NCBI GenBank assembly: GCA_965217125.1 | Contig: OZ244244.1 | Location: forward strand, 744,001 to 808,000 | Origin: JAAOIF01 sp965217125 | GTDB taxonomy: Bacteria; Pseudomonadota; Gammaproteobacteria; PS1; Pseudothioglobaceae | Reading direction: 5' to 3' | Length of the DNA: 64,000 nucleotides | Part shown: one piece after another, positions 1 to 8,043 of the stretch | Layout: each line of letters starts with the position of its first letter | Numbering within the stretch: the stretch's first letter is position 1 | The notes under the pieces: model-generated | What the model was told of the DNA's origin: nothing | Database searches by the model: none | The model's input: the letters and a program-made list of their open reading frames with translations, nothing else | Translations under genes and position numbers: made by a program

Positions 1-42
1 ATTTAGAGGTTGAGGCTACAGCATAACAAATTGAAGTTCCGC

Positions 43-213
43 AATTGATATTTTATTTGCATTTGTGCCTTAAAATAAATCTTTTTTAGTCTTAAATTTC
101 TATGTTCAAAAAATCTCAAACTTTAGTTTAGCAAAAATAGATATTCAAATCGCTGATGCAATTATTGCGGAACAGGGCGGCGGAGGCGCATATTGAGTTG
201 CCAGTAAAAATAT
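43..213 (+). pseudogene. Decayed duplicate of the glyA promoter and 5' end
   Basis: This stretch aligns with bases 950 to about 1129, which are the upstream region and first codons of the intact glyA further on. The shared block starts at AATTGATATTTTATTTGC and includes ATGTTCAAAAAATCTCAAAC. The copy begins with ATG at 102 and reads M-F-K-K-S-Q-T-L-V before a TAG stop. It also has small indels (for example GGGCGGCGG against GGGGCGGCAGG), so it cannot encode a protein. Similarity ends near a short tandem repeat. It is a leftover of a segmental duplication, with the secreted repeat-protein gene lying between the two copies. Confidence 0.85.
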
Positions 214-250
214 AATTTAACCTGCAAGTGAAAATATAACTTAACTTGCA
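203..250. repeat. Two-copy 24-bp tandem repeat
   Basis: Bases 203-226 and 227-250 are two adjacent 24-bp units that differ at three positions by my reading; both end in CTGCA or TTGCA. They start where the glyA pseudo-copy ends and finish just before the stop of the minus-strand repeat protein. They probably mark the recombination or slippage scar of the duplication. No function is apparent. Confidence 0.7.
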
Positions 251-263
251 GGGAAAGCAAGGT

Positions 264-791
264 TTATTTTAAACCTTTGACATGAATATATTGGTCGTCA
301 TTGTCAAAATCAAAAGCTTTAACATCATGCGTTTTACCATCAGGTGAAACTATTTTTATCGGCCAATATTCGCCATTAGCTGCAACTACTTTAACATCTA
401 AATGGTTGGCATCGCTTATTATTGCGCTAACATCATGATGTTTACCGTTTTTATCAATTGCCTTAATGTCTAAATGTTTTTTATCATCAGAAACAGCCAT
501 AATAGCATGATGTTTTTTATGACCTGAATCAACTGCCTTAACATGATACTTTACATTATCTAAACCATCATTTAACACTTTAATATCTAAAATGTGATTA
601 TTCTCATCAAAAAATGCCTTAACATTATGAAGCCTGCCTTTGCTATCAACGGCTTTAATTGCTATCAACTCTTCACCGTTTGGGTGAATTCCTTTGACAT
701 GCCAAGCAGTCATTTCTGCTTGAGAAGCTACCGTTACTGCCATAATACTAACAAATATTGATGGAATTACTAATTTTGAAAAAATATTCAT
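264..791 (-). CDS. Secreted protein with imperfect internal repeats, unknown function
   Basis: The 175-residue product starts with a basic residue, a hydrophobic stretch and an A-x-A-like cleavage region (about residues 1-25, ending SQAEM), so export by Sec is likely. The mature part is a series of degenerate units of about 20-25 residues built on patterns such as HLDIKAID-x-x-G and HDVKAF, rich in His, Asp, Lys and Val and with no cysteine. The alternating D-x-K-x-x pattern suggests a beta-rich fold. I do not recognise the family. The gene runs divergently from glyA and lies between the intact glyA and its broken duplicate, so it may have arrived with, or been trapped by, that rearrangement. 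Metal or polymer binding is possible given the His/Asp content, but this is speculation. Confidence 0.6.
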   Translation of the reverse strand: MNIFSKLVIPSIFVSIMAVTVASQAEMTAWHVKGIHPNGEELIAIKAVDSKGRLHNVKAFFDENNHILDIKVLNDGLDNVKYHVKAVDSGHKKHHAIMAVSDDKKHLDIKAIDKNGKHHDVSAIISDANHLDVKVVAANGEYWPIKIVSPDGKTHDVKAFDFDNDDQYIHVKGLK

Positions 792-898
792 AATAAAAAT
801 CCTTAAAATTGATTAAAAAAATATAACACTATGCTTTGTTATCCAAACCTATTAAAAAACAGCTAACAAAAACACGATGAACATTTTAACCGATATTC

Positions 899-912
899 GA
901 CACTATAGTGTC
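899..912. promoter_or_regulatory. Perfect 14-bp palindrome, operator candidate
   Basis: GACACTATAGTGTC is a perfect palindrome in the divergent intergenic region between the secreted repeat protein (start at 791) and glyA (start at 1014). Its position suits a dimeric regulator serving either gene. It matches no regulator consensus that I can name, and chance is not excluded in 222 bases of AT-rich DNA. Confidence 0.35.
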
Positions 913-1013
913 AAGTATTTGTATAAAAAACAGCAATATTTTAAGTGATAATTGATATTTTATTTGCATTTGTGCGTTAAAATAAATCTTTTTTAATCTT
1001 AAGCAGGAGTTAT

Positions 1014-2267
1014 ATGTTCAAAAAATCTCAAACTTTAGCCAAAGTAGATATTCAAATCAATGATGCAATTATTGCGGAACAGGGGCGGCAGGAGGCGCAT
1101 ATTGAGTTGATTGCCAGTGAAAACTATAGCTCTGTGGCAGTGATGGAAGCGCAAGGCTCACAATTGACCAATAAATATGCAGAAGGTTATCCTAAAAAGC
1201 GATACTATGGAGGTTGTGAGCATGTTGATGTGGTAGAACAATTAGCCATTGAGCGTGCGAAAAAAATATTTAATGCGGATTATGCTAATGTGCAGCCGCA
1301 TTCTGGCTCGCAGGCAAATGCGGCGGTTTTTCAGGCTTTATTGCTACCGGGCGATACAATTTTAGGGATGAGTTTGGCGCATGGCGGGCATTTAACGCAT
1401 GGTGCTGCGCCCTCATTTTCAGGTAAAAATTTTAATGCTGTGCAATATGGCTTAAATACGCAAACTGGAAAAATTGATTATGATGAAGTGGCACATTTGG
1501 CAAAAACCCATAAGCCTAAAATGATTATTGCTGGTTTTTCTGCTTATTCACGCGTGATTGATTGGCAGCGTTTTAAAGATATTGCTGATGAAGTTGGGGC
1601 TTATTTAATGGTAGATATGGCGCATGTGGCAGGTTTGGTTGCGGTGGGCGAATATCCAAGCCCTGTTAATATTGCCGATGTTACTACTACTACTACACAT
1701 AAAACTTTACGAGGTCCTAGAGGCGGTTTGATTTTGGCTAAGGCGAATCAAACAATCGAGAAAAAACTTAATTCTGCGATTTTCCCCGGCATTCAGGGCG
1801 GTCCGTTGATGCATGTTATTGCGGCTAAAGCAGTGGCTTTTAAAGAGGCGATGAGTGCTGACTACAAGGTTTATCAACAACAAGTTATAGTGAATGCAAA
1901 AGCGATGGCAAATACTTTTATTCAGCGCGGTTTTGATGTGGTTTCAGGTGGGACCGATAATCATTTATTTTTAGTTAGTTTTATTGCACAGGGCTTAACT
2001 GGCAAGGCAGTGGATGCAGCATTAGGCGCTGCACATATTACGGTTAATATGAATGCAGTGCCGAATGACCCGCAATCGCCTTTTATTACCAGCGGTATTC
2101 GTATAGGCACACCAGCTGTAACTACGCGTGGTTTTAGCGCGGCTGAGTGTAGTGAATTAGCATCGTGGATCTGTGATATTTGTGATGATTTAGATAATCA
2201 AACAATGATTAACCAAGTACAAGCAAAGGTTGCACAACTTTGTGCTAAATATCCAGTTTATCGCTAA
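1014..2267 (+). CDS. glyA: Serine hydroxymethyltransferase
   Basis: A cytosolic PLP enzyme that interconverts serine and glycine while charging tetrahydrofolate with a one-carbon unit. The 417-residue length is normal for bacterial GlyA. Visible motifs include the N-terminal ELIASENY and NKYAEGYP segments and the PLP-lysine motif TTTTHKTLRGPRGG with the lysine at residue 230. The ATG at 1014 follows GCAGGAGTTAT, a good ribosome-binding site. The gene is followed after 2 bases by nrdR and then radA, so these are probably one transcript; glyA-nrdR adjacency is common in proteobacteria. The 5' end and upstream region are duplicated in decayed form at 43-213. Confidence 0.97.
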   Translation: MFKKSQTLAKVDIQINDAIIAEQGRQEAHIELIASENYSSVAVMEAQGSQLTNKYAEGYPKKRYYGGCEHVDVVEQLAIERAKKIFNADYANVQPHSGSQANAAVFQALLLPGDTILGMSLAHGGHLTHGAAPSFSGKNFNAVQYGLNTQTGKIDYDEVAHLAKTHKPKMIIAGFSAYSRVIDWQRFKDIADEVGAYLMVDMAHVAGLVAVGEYPSPVNIADVTTTTTHKTLRGPRGGLILAKANQTIEKKLNSAIFPGIQGGPLMHVIAAKAVAFKEAMSADYKVYQQQVIVNAKAMANTFIQRGFDVVSGGTDNHLFLVSFIAQGLTGKAVDAALGAAHITVNMNAVPNDPQSPFITSGIRIGTPAVTTRGFSAAECSELASWICDICDDLDNQTMINQVQAKVAQLCAKYPVYR

Positions 2268-2269
2268 AA

Positions 2270-2722
2270 ATGCGCTGTCCATTTTGTCAATCTGATGATA
2301 CTAAAGTATTAGACACGCGTTTGATTGATGAAGGTTCTGCGGTGCGTAGAAGGCGTGAATGCACCTCTTGTAATGCGCGTTATTCGACTTGCGAGACGGT
2401 TGATTTGAATTTACCGCGTTTGATTAAAAATGATAATTCTCGTGAAGCTTTTGATGAGGCTAAATTGCGTTCTGGCTTGCTCAAAGCTTTAGAAAAACGA
2501 CCAGTAAAAACGGCTGAAATTGAAAGTTCAATTCAGCGTATTGAGCGCAAACTAATGACTCAGGCTGAGCGTGAAGTGTCAGTTACTAAGATTGGTGAAT
2601 GGGTTATGCAAGAGCTTAAAACACTTGATGAAGTGGCTTATATTCGCTTTGCCTCGGTGTATCGCCAATTCCAAGATATTGAAGCTTTTAAAAACGAAAT
2701 TGACAAATTAATGCATAAATAA
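2270..2722 (+). CDS. nrdR: Transcriptional repressor NrdR
   Basis: The 150-residue product is the zinc-ribbon/ATP-cone repressor of ribonucleotide reductase genes, sensing ATP/dATP and binding NrdR boxes. The N terminus has the zinc ribbon CPFC (residues 3-6) and the pair CTSC about 25 residues further on, with an arginine-rich strand (VRRRREC) between them. The ATP-cone follows from about residue 46 (LPRLIKNDNSREAFD). Length is typical. It starts 2 bases after the glyA stop and ends 2 bases before radA, so it is very probably translated from the same mRNA. Confidence 0.96.
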   Translation: MRCPFCQSDDTKVLDTRLIDEGSAVRRRRECTSCNARYSTCETVDLNLPRLIKNDNSREAFDEAKLRSGLLKALEKRPVKTAEIESSIQRIERKLMTQAEREVSVTKIGEWVMQELKTLDEVAYIRFASVYRQFQDIEAFKNEIDKLMHK

Positions 2723-2724
2723 AC

Positions 2725-4083
2725 ATGGCAAAAGATAAGGTTGAATTTATTTGTAAAGAATGCGGCGCATCACACCATCAATGGGCTGGACAGTGCTTAG
2801 ATTGCAAAAGCTGGAATACTTTAGAAGAAATTATTACTCCAAGCAGCAGCTCAAAACCCATTAGTTTGCAAGGCTTGCCTGAATCCAAGATTCAAGATTT
2901 ATCGCAGCTAAGTAGTGTAAAAATTCCCAGGCTTGCTACTGGGTTTAAAGAGCTTGACCGCACACTCGGCGGCGGTTTGGTGGACGGCTCTGTTTTGTTG
3001 ATTGGCGGCGACCCTGGCATTGGTAAATCCACCCTAATTTTACAAGTTACGGCAGCGCTTAATAAAAATCACACAACTTTGTATGTGAGCGGTGAAGAAT
3101 CAGCCGAGCAGATTAGCGATAGGGCAACGCGTTTAGGTATTAATCAGGATATTTTGTTATTGAGCGAGACCCATTTGGAAAAAATTATCCAGTTAGCCAA
3201 GCAAATACAGCCAAAAATGATAGTGATTGATTCGATTCAAACTATGGTAAGCGATGTGTCATCTTCTGCCCCCGGTTCGGTCTCGCAAGTGCGTGATTGT
3301 GCCGCACAACTCACTCAGTTTGCCAAGCAGATGAATGTGATTTTACTTATGATCGGTCATGTTACTAAAGACGGCGCATTAGCAGGGCCGCGTATTTTAG
3401 AGCATATGGTGGATACGGTATTATATTTTGAGGGCGATGCGCGTGGGCGTTATCGCCTTATTCGTGCAGTTAAAAATCGTTTTGGTGCGGTCAATGAAAT
3501 CAGTGTGTTTGCGATGGACGAACGCGGTTTACAACAAGTGCAGAATCCATCAGCTATTTTTTTGTCCAATCAAGCTAAAGCGGCGCCGGGCTCGATGGTG
3601 ATGGTAACGCGTGAAGCAACTCGCCCGCTGATGGTTGAGGTGCAAGCTTTGGTGGATGGTGCTACCGGTAATCCTAAACGCGTGTGCGTGGGTTTGGAGC
3701 AAAATCGCCTGGCTTTGCAACTGGCTATTTTGCATAAACATGGCGGTATTGCCACGCATGACCAAGATGTTTTTGTGAATGTGGTCGGCGGTATTAGGGT
3801 TAATGAAACTGCCTCTGATTTGGTGGTAATGCTGGCGATTATCTCAAGTTTGAGAGATAAAATCATTGCTAAAAATTGGATTGGATTTGGCGAAGTGGGC
3901 TTAACTGGCGAAGTGCGCCCGGTTTACAACGCGATTGAGCGCCTGTCTGAAGCGCAAAAACACGGTTTTAAGGTGGCAATTATCCCCAAGGGCAATATGC
4001 CAAAAAAAGCACCTAAAGACTTAAAAATTGTGCCGGTAGAATACCTGCATCAGGCTTTGCAATATATGTTGGAAAATACTTAA
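2725..4083 (+). CDS. radA: DNA repair protein RadA (Sms)
   Basis: A 452-residue RecA-like ATPase that promotes branch migration during recombinational repair. The N-terminal zinc finger is CKECGASHHQWAGQCLDC. The Walker A motif is GGDPGIGKST at about residues 94-103. The RadA-specific KNRFG motif is near residue 250, and a C-terminal Lon-like domain with EVGLTGEVRPV follows. Length and domain order are standard. It is the third gene of the glyA-nrdR-radA block and converges with cobO 12 bases downstream. Confidence 0.96.
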   Translation: MAKDKVEFICKECGASHHQWAGQCLDCKSWNTLEEIITPSSSSKPISLQGLPESKIQDLSQLSSVKIPRLATGFKELDRTLGGGLVDGSVLLIGGDPGIGKSTLILQVTAALNKNHTTLYVSGEESAEQISDRATRLGINQDILLLSETHLEKIIQLAKQIQPKMIVIDSIQTMVSDVSSSAPGSVSQVRDCAAQLTQFAKQMNVILLMIGHVTKDGALAGPRILEHMVDTVLYFEGDARGRYRLIRAVKNRFGAVNEISVFAMDERGLQQVQNPSAIFLSNQAKAAPGSMVMVTREATRPLMVEVQALVDGATGNPKRVCVGLEQNRLALQLAILHKHGGIATHDQDVFVNVVGGIRVNETASDLVVMLAIISSLRDKIIAKNWIGFGEVGLTGEVRPVYNAIERLSEAQKHGFKVAIIPKGNMPKKAPKDLKIVPVEYLHQALQYMLENT

Positions 4084-4095
4084 ACCCTTAAAATA

Positions 4096-4689
4096 TTAAA
4101 TATCTATGCCTTTTTGCGCTTTGATATTGGCATCAAAGGCGTGTTTGATATTTTTAATTTCACTAACAGTATCTGCTATTTCAACCAAACTTTGAGGGGC
4201 CGCCCTGCCAGTAATCACTATGTGTTGATTTTTAGGGCGATTTTTTAAGGCGTTGAGAATTTGTTGTTCATCAAGGTATTTGTAGTTTAGCATATAGCTG
4301 AGCTCGTCTAAAACCACTAAATCAATTGAGCTGTCTGTTAGATATTTTGCAGCCTTGTCCCAAGTTTCAACTGCCATTTTAGTGTCAAATTTACGGTCTT
4401 GCGTGTCCCAAGTAAATCCTGTTTTCATCAACGCCATTTGCACATTAGTTTGTTTAGATAAAAACACATCTTCGCCAGTGTCTTGCACACCTTTTAAAAA
4501 CTTGGCAATGCCGATTTTCATGCCATAGCCCAGCGCCCGACAAACCATACCCCATGCTGATGAAGATTTTCCCTTACCGTTGCCGGTGAGTAAAACGATA
4601 ATGCCTTTGTTAATATTAGCTTGTTGTATGCGGTTGTCAATATGGGCTTTTTTGCGTTGCATCCGCTGCACATAGTTATCAGCCGACAT
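4096..4689 (-). CDS. cobO: Cob(I)alamin adenosyltransferase
   Basis: A cytosolic ATP:corrinoid adenosyltransferase of the CobO/BtuR family, which makes adenosylcobalamin. The P-loop is LLTGNGKGKSSSAWG, followed by conserved family segments such as FLKG and LDELSYMLNYKYL. I chose the ATG at 4689 (protein MSADNYVQ...) over an upstream start at 4737. The longer form adds a Cys/Arg-rich leader unlike the family, whereas 4689 overlaps the upstream gene's TGA by 11 bases, suggesting translational coupling. Together with the BtuM-like gene and the TonB receptor upstream it forms a corrinoid uptake and activation set. Confidence 0.93.
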   Translation of the reverse strand: MSADNYVQRMQRKKAHIDNRIQQANINKGIIVLLTGNGKGKSSSAWGMVCRALGYGMKIGIAKFLKGVQDTGEDVFLSKQTNVQMALMKTGFTWDTQDRKFDTKMAVETWDKAAKYLTDSSIDLVVLDELSYMLNYKYLDEQQILNALKNRPKNQHIVITGRAAPQSLVEIADTVSEIKNIKHAFDANIKAQKGIDI

Positions 4690-5224
4690 CCTTTTGCATG
4701 CTCCAAACAGGCATGCGCGCAGCAAGCGTAAAAACAATCATCAGCGCTATCATCCAATACAACACTAATGGAATTTCCACAATTGACCAATGCTGTGCAT
4801 AAGCAGGAAATTCCCTCCAAGCTAAGGCGCTAAAGGTGTAATAACTGACGCTAGCCATAAGCCATTGCACACTGACAGTGCTGATAATAATAGCTGCATT
4901 TTTTAAGATATTTTCCTCAATTTTCAGTGTATTGAGGTATTTTCCCATCCAAAAAACACCGTAATAAGTCAGTGGCAAAATGCTATAAGCAGGGGTGATA
5001 CAGTTAGCACCAACTCCTTGATGCACAATGGCGTAATTATCAATCGCAATAGCGCTGATAATAATCGACAAAGCCACCCAAAACTGGCGAAAATACACCC
5101 CAGCGATAAATAAAGCAGGAATGGTGAAATCAGGCAAATGCACCACAGATGCCAGCCAGTTGTCATGCCCACGAGTGGCAATCATTAAAATAATAGCAAT
5201 GCTTAAAAATAGTATATTTTTCAT
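4679..5224 (-). CDS. BtuM-like membrane protein, probable cobalamin uptake
   Basis: The 181-residue protein has about five to six hydrophobic segments (for example residues 3-16, 33-60, 80-95 and 148-170). It lies between an adenosyltransferase and a TonB-dependent receptor. Size, topology and a conserved-looking loop GVGANC with a cysteine at residue 75 resemble the solitary ECF S-component-like BtuM proteins, in which a single cysteine binds cobalamin. It would move corrinoid from periplasm to cytoplasm, which is otherwise unaccounted for here because no BtuCDF is visible. The family assignment rests on context and a short motif. The gene overlaps cobO by 11 bases and the MNT-HEPN gene by 4. 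Confidence 0.6.
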   Translation of the reverse strand: MKNILFLSIAIILMIATRGHDNWLASVVHLPDFTIPALFIAGVYFRQFWVALSIIISAIAIDNYAIVHQGVGANCITPAYSILPLTYYGVFWMGKYLNTLKIEENILKNAAIIISTVSVQWLMASVSYYTFSALAWREFPAYAQHWSIVEIPLVLYWMIALMIVFTLAARMPVWSMQKDVG

Positions 5225-5988
5225 AGTTTTACCTCGGTTTTACAAAAGTTAATAAAGCGTTGCGCATCTGCAACGATATAGGGGGTTAATTTATTGAGTT
5301 GATTAAAATGTTCGGCAATTTGCAAATAATCAACTTTGTATTCGTGTGCTGCTAAATTTCTGACATGGCGGTATTTTTCCCATCTTTGCGTGCTTTCGAT
5401 AACGCCATTTTTTTCAAAAAAAGCTAATATTTTTAAAAAATATTCATCTTTTTGCTTTAAGGCAAAGGCACAATGACGCATAGCACTTGCCAAAACATCT
5501 TGCAATTTTGAAAATTTTTCATTTAGTGCTGATAATTTTGTAAATAAATCAATATTGTTTTTATTTTTTGACAAAAATCCATCATCAAGTGGAAAATTTA
5601 GGTTTTTTATGACAGCTGTTAAAAAATAAATATTGCGTTCAATGGCTTCTAATTTTTCAACTAAATGCTGTTTTTTTAAGGCTTCTTTGGTTTTTTCCAT
5701 ATTTAACTCCACGGCATCAAATTTTGCCAACTGTTCAAAAGTGCTTAATTTTTTGCCACTCACAACATACAAAATATCAAAAGGCAAATACAAAACTTGT
5801 TCTAATTTGTCTTTAATTTGCGATTGAATTATAGAGTCAATCTGTTTATCAGACTCAATAATTAAATCAATATCGCCACCTTTTTTATCATCCTCAAGGC
5901 GCGAGCCAAACAAATAAACTCTTGCTTCACGGCTGTTTGCTGTAACCGTTTGAAGAATTACTTTTATTTGTTCAGCAGTTAGTCTCAT
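5221..5988 (-). CDS. Fused MNT nucleotidyltransferase - HEPN (MntA-HepT type) protein
   Basis: Residues 1-95 form a minimal nucleotidyltransferase domain with GSR at 28-30 and DID at 39-41 (GSx9DxD). Residues 97-255 are a helical HEPN domain ending in R-N-L-A-A-H-E-Y (residues 210-217), the RX4HXY motif of HepT toxins. MntA and HepT are normally separate proteins, the antitoxin modifying the tyrosine of the RX4HXY motif with AMP; here one reading frame covers both. At the junction, Met97 (base 5700) is preceded by GGAG about 7 bases upstream, as if it were the start of a formerly separate hepT. So a free HEPN protein may also be made. It interrupts the cobalamin locus. Functional toxin activity is inferred. 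Confidence 0.75.
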   Translation of the reverse strand: MRLTAEQIKVILQTVTANSREARVYLFGSRLEDDKKGGDIDLIIESDKQIDSIIQSQIKDKLEQVLYLPFDILYVVSGKKLSTFEQLAKFDAVELNMEKTKEALKKQHLVEKLEAIERNIYFLTAVIKNLNFPLDDGFLSKNKNNIDLFTKLSALNEKFSKLQDVLASAMRHCAFALKQKDEYFLKILAFFEKNGVIESTQRWEKYRHVRNLAAHEYKVDYLQIAEHFNQLNKLTPYIVADAQRFINFCKTEVKL

Positions 5989-6026
5989 AGCAGATTATTT
6001 TAACCGATTATAATGTCTCAGGTAGC

Positions 6027-7823
6027 TTAGAATTTATAATTCAGCCCTAAATTCACCGTTCTGCCAAGTTGATTATAGCCTTTTGCTAGCGTATAATTTT
6101 TATTAAAAGCATTGTTAATATTTAAAAATATTTTAGTTTTATTATTATAGTTATAGTTGCTTGATAAATTAACCAAAGTATAACCACCCAAATTACTTCC
6201 ATCATTATCAATAGTAGATGATTTTTTAACAACTTGCAAACGCGAATTAAATTTATTATAGGCTTTACTAATGCTTAAATCGCTGGTGTTTTTTGCTCGT
6301 CTGGCTGATTGAGTATTTGCATTATTTAACTTGCTATTAACATAATTATGGCTAAAATTAATGTCATAGTTTTTGATTTTGGTAGAAATCTCTAATTCAA
6401 TGCCTTTAATATTTAATTTATCTTCATTAAAATAAAAATCATCACTTTGCTCATAAGCAGGGGCGTTACTATCATTATTTGGGTCGCTATAAGTAATTAA
6501 ATTTTTAATATTATTTTTATAAAATTTAATACTTGATAATCCCCAATTATGCTGTTTTTCTATGCCTATTTCTGTGTTTTTTGAGCTTTCTGGTTGTAAG
6601 TTTGTTGTAAGTGCAAAATTAACCTCATAAATAGTCGGCGACCTAAATGCCGTGCCATAACTGCCTGTTAATTTAACGCCATTATTTAATTGTTTAGCAA
6701 TGCCAATGTTATAAACTGTTTCCTTGCCAAAATCACTATGATTGATAAATCGCACCCCTGTATTGACATCAAAATTAGCAATATTTTTCTGCCACTGAGC
6801 AAAAATATCCTTGCTGGACAAAGATTTTTCAGTAGAAAAATTAGAGTTTGTAGTGTCATCAACTTTTGAAAAACCTATATTTAATAAAGCATTTGATAAA
6901 TTTATAGCATTTAATAAAGATATGTCTTTTGTTTTATATTCTGGCTTATATCCAGCATCATCTCTATCTTGATTGATTTCACTAAAATTAAGGCTTGCAC
7001 TCCAATTATCTTGAATTTTTTGATTAATTTTAAGAGTAAATTTATCAAGATTTTTAACACTCAAACAATTATTACTGCTAAAACAATCATCATATTCAGT
7101 ATTTGCTTTTGCAGATAAAAAATCAATAATAAAATCAATTTTAGCATTCAAATTGTAAGCAATTTTAAAGCCAGCTGACTGATTATCTGTTTCATCTTTT
7201 TCGGTATTATCGGTTCTGGCTGATATGCCATTAGTTTGGTATTTACTTAAATTAAAGTTAATAAAACCTTTGTCGCCCTTGCTACTGCTAGAAAAATTAA
7301 TTTTTTTACTATTGTTGCTACCTATTGAAACACCAATATTATTATAGCCGCTGCCTTTTTTGGTAAAAATTTGAATAATACCACCAATAGCACCCGAGCC
7401 ATACAGTGAGGAATAAGGTCCTTTGACAATCTCAATACGCTCAATTTGTGCAAGCGGTATTGCCTCTAATGCGTTACCAGCCGCGCCATTAGTGCTGGAT
7501 ATATCATGCACTTTTACCCCATCAATTAAAACCAAAGTATGCTCAGAATTAGTGCCACGCAAAAATAGCGCAGCAACATTACCCTGAGGATATACAAAAC
7601 CAACTGACGGAATAGTCGCCAACAATTCCACAAAACTATTCGCCCCGGTAGCTTCAATATCTGCCCTATCCAATTTAATAGTAGAGCCAATCGAGCCAAT
7701 AACCGGGCTCTCGGTGCGGTATTCGGTGTTGAGGTAAATGGGAATAGGCCCTAAAACGGAATTTGCATTAAGACTAACAACAAGACTGACTACCAGCGTT
7801 ACTACAGCTAAAATTTTATTCAT
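6027..7823 (-). CDS. btuB: TonB-dependent outer-membrane receptor, BtuB-like
   Basis: The 598-residue protein has an N-terminal signal peptide (residues 1 to about 20), a plug domain with RADIEATGANSFVELLATIP-like and LIDGVKV segments, the motif EIVKGPYSSLYGSGAIGG, and a beta-barrel ending in the terminal phenylalanine (LGLNYKF) expected of outer-membrane proteins. BtuB is about 590-615 residues. A vitamin B12 substrate is suggested by the downstream BtuM-like and CobO genes and by the riboswitch candidate just upstream. No energy-coupling TonB box is obvious, although TEYRTESPVIG near the mature N terminus could serve. The ATG at 7823 follows AAGGATGAT, a good ribosome-binding site. Confidence 0.85.
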   Translation of the reverse strand: MNKILAVVTLVVSLVVSLNANSVLGPIPIYLNTEYRTESPVIGSIGSTIKLDRADIEATGANSFVELLATIPSVGFVYPQGNVAALFLRGTNSEHTLVLIDGVKVHDISSTNGAAGNALEAIPLAQIERIEIVKGPYSSLYGSGAIGGIIQIFTKKGSGYNNIGVSIGSNNSKKINFSSSSKGDKGFINFNLSKYQTNGISARTDNTEKDETDNQSAGFKIAYNLNAKIDFIIDFLSAKANTEYDDCFSSNNCLSVKNLDKFTLKINQKIQDNWSASLNFSEINQDRDDAGYKPEYKTKDISLLNAINLSNALLNIGFSKVDDTTNSNFSTEKSLSSKDIFAQWQKNIANFDVNTGVRFINHSDFGKETVYNIGIAKQLNNGVKLTGSYGTAFRSPTIYEVNFALTTNLQPESSKNTEIGIEKQHNWGLSSIKFYKNNIKNLITYSDPNNDSNAPAYEQSDDFYFNEDKLNIKGIELEISTKIKNYDINFSHNYVNSKLNNANTQSARRAKNTSDLSISKAYNKFNSRLQVVKKSSTIDNDGSNLGGYTLVNLSSNYNYNNKTKIFLNINNAFNKNYTLAKGYNQLGRTVNLGLNYKF

Positions 7824-7849
7824 AATATCATCCTTCGTGAAGTTTAAAA

Positions 7850-7950
7850 AAAATTATTATGTGTCGGACTAATTTAAAAAAAACTTTAAAAACACCGTTG
7901 CGAGGACAGTGTGGGATTTGTTGATTGACAGCGCACCCACTTCCATAATT
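7850..7950 (-). promoter_or_regulatory. Candidate short cobalamin riboswitch
   Basis: Read on the minus strand, the leader of the TonB receptor gene contains GGAAGTGGGTG, then ATCCCAC, then ACTGTCCTCGCAACGGT, in the order of the cobalamin riboswitch core (GGAAnnnGGTG, nnTCC, GCTGCCCCCGCAACTGT). GTGGG and CCCAC can pair. A B12-box-like AGTCCGACAC lies at 7870-7861, about 30 bases before the start codon region. The usual middle arm (GCCACTG and GGGAAGG) is missing, so this would be a shortened form. The gene context (BtuB-like, BtuM-like, CobO) fits. Confidence 0.6.
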
Positions 7951-8043
7951 TACAGTTAGTAAATTATATATTAAATAAATTTAAAAATAGCCGAGTTCTG
8001 ATAAAATAGTTTATTTTTTACAATTTGTAGTAGGAACGAATAA

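Noticed and set aside
3550..3866. Long antisense frames inside radA
   Set aside because: They lie opposite a well-conserved gene and have low-complexity, Cys/Ser/Thr-rich products; shadows of the real frame.
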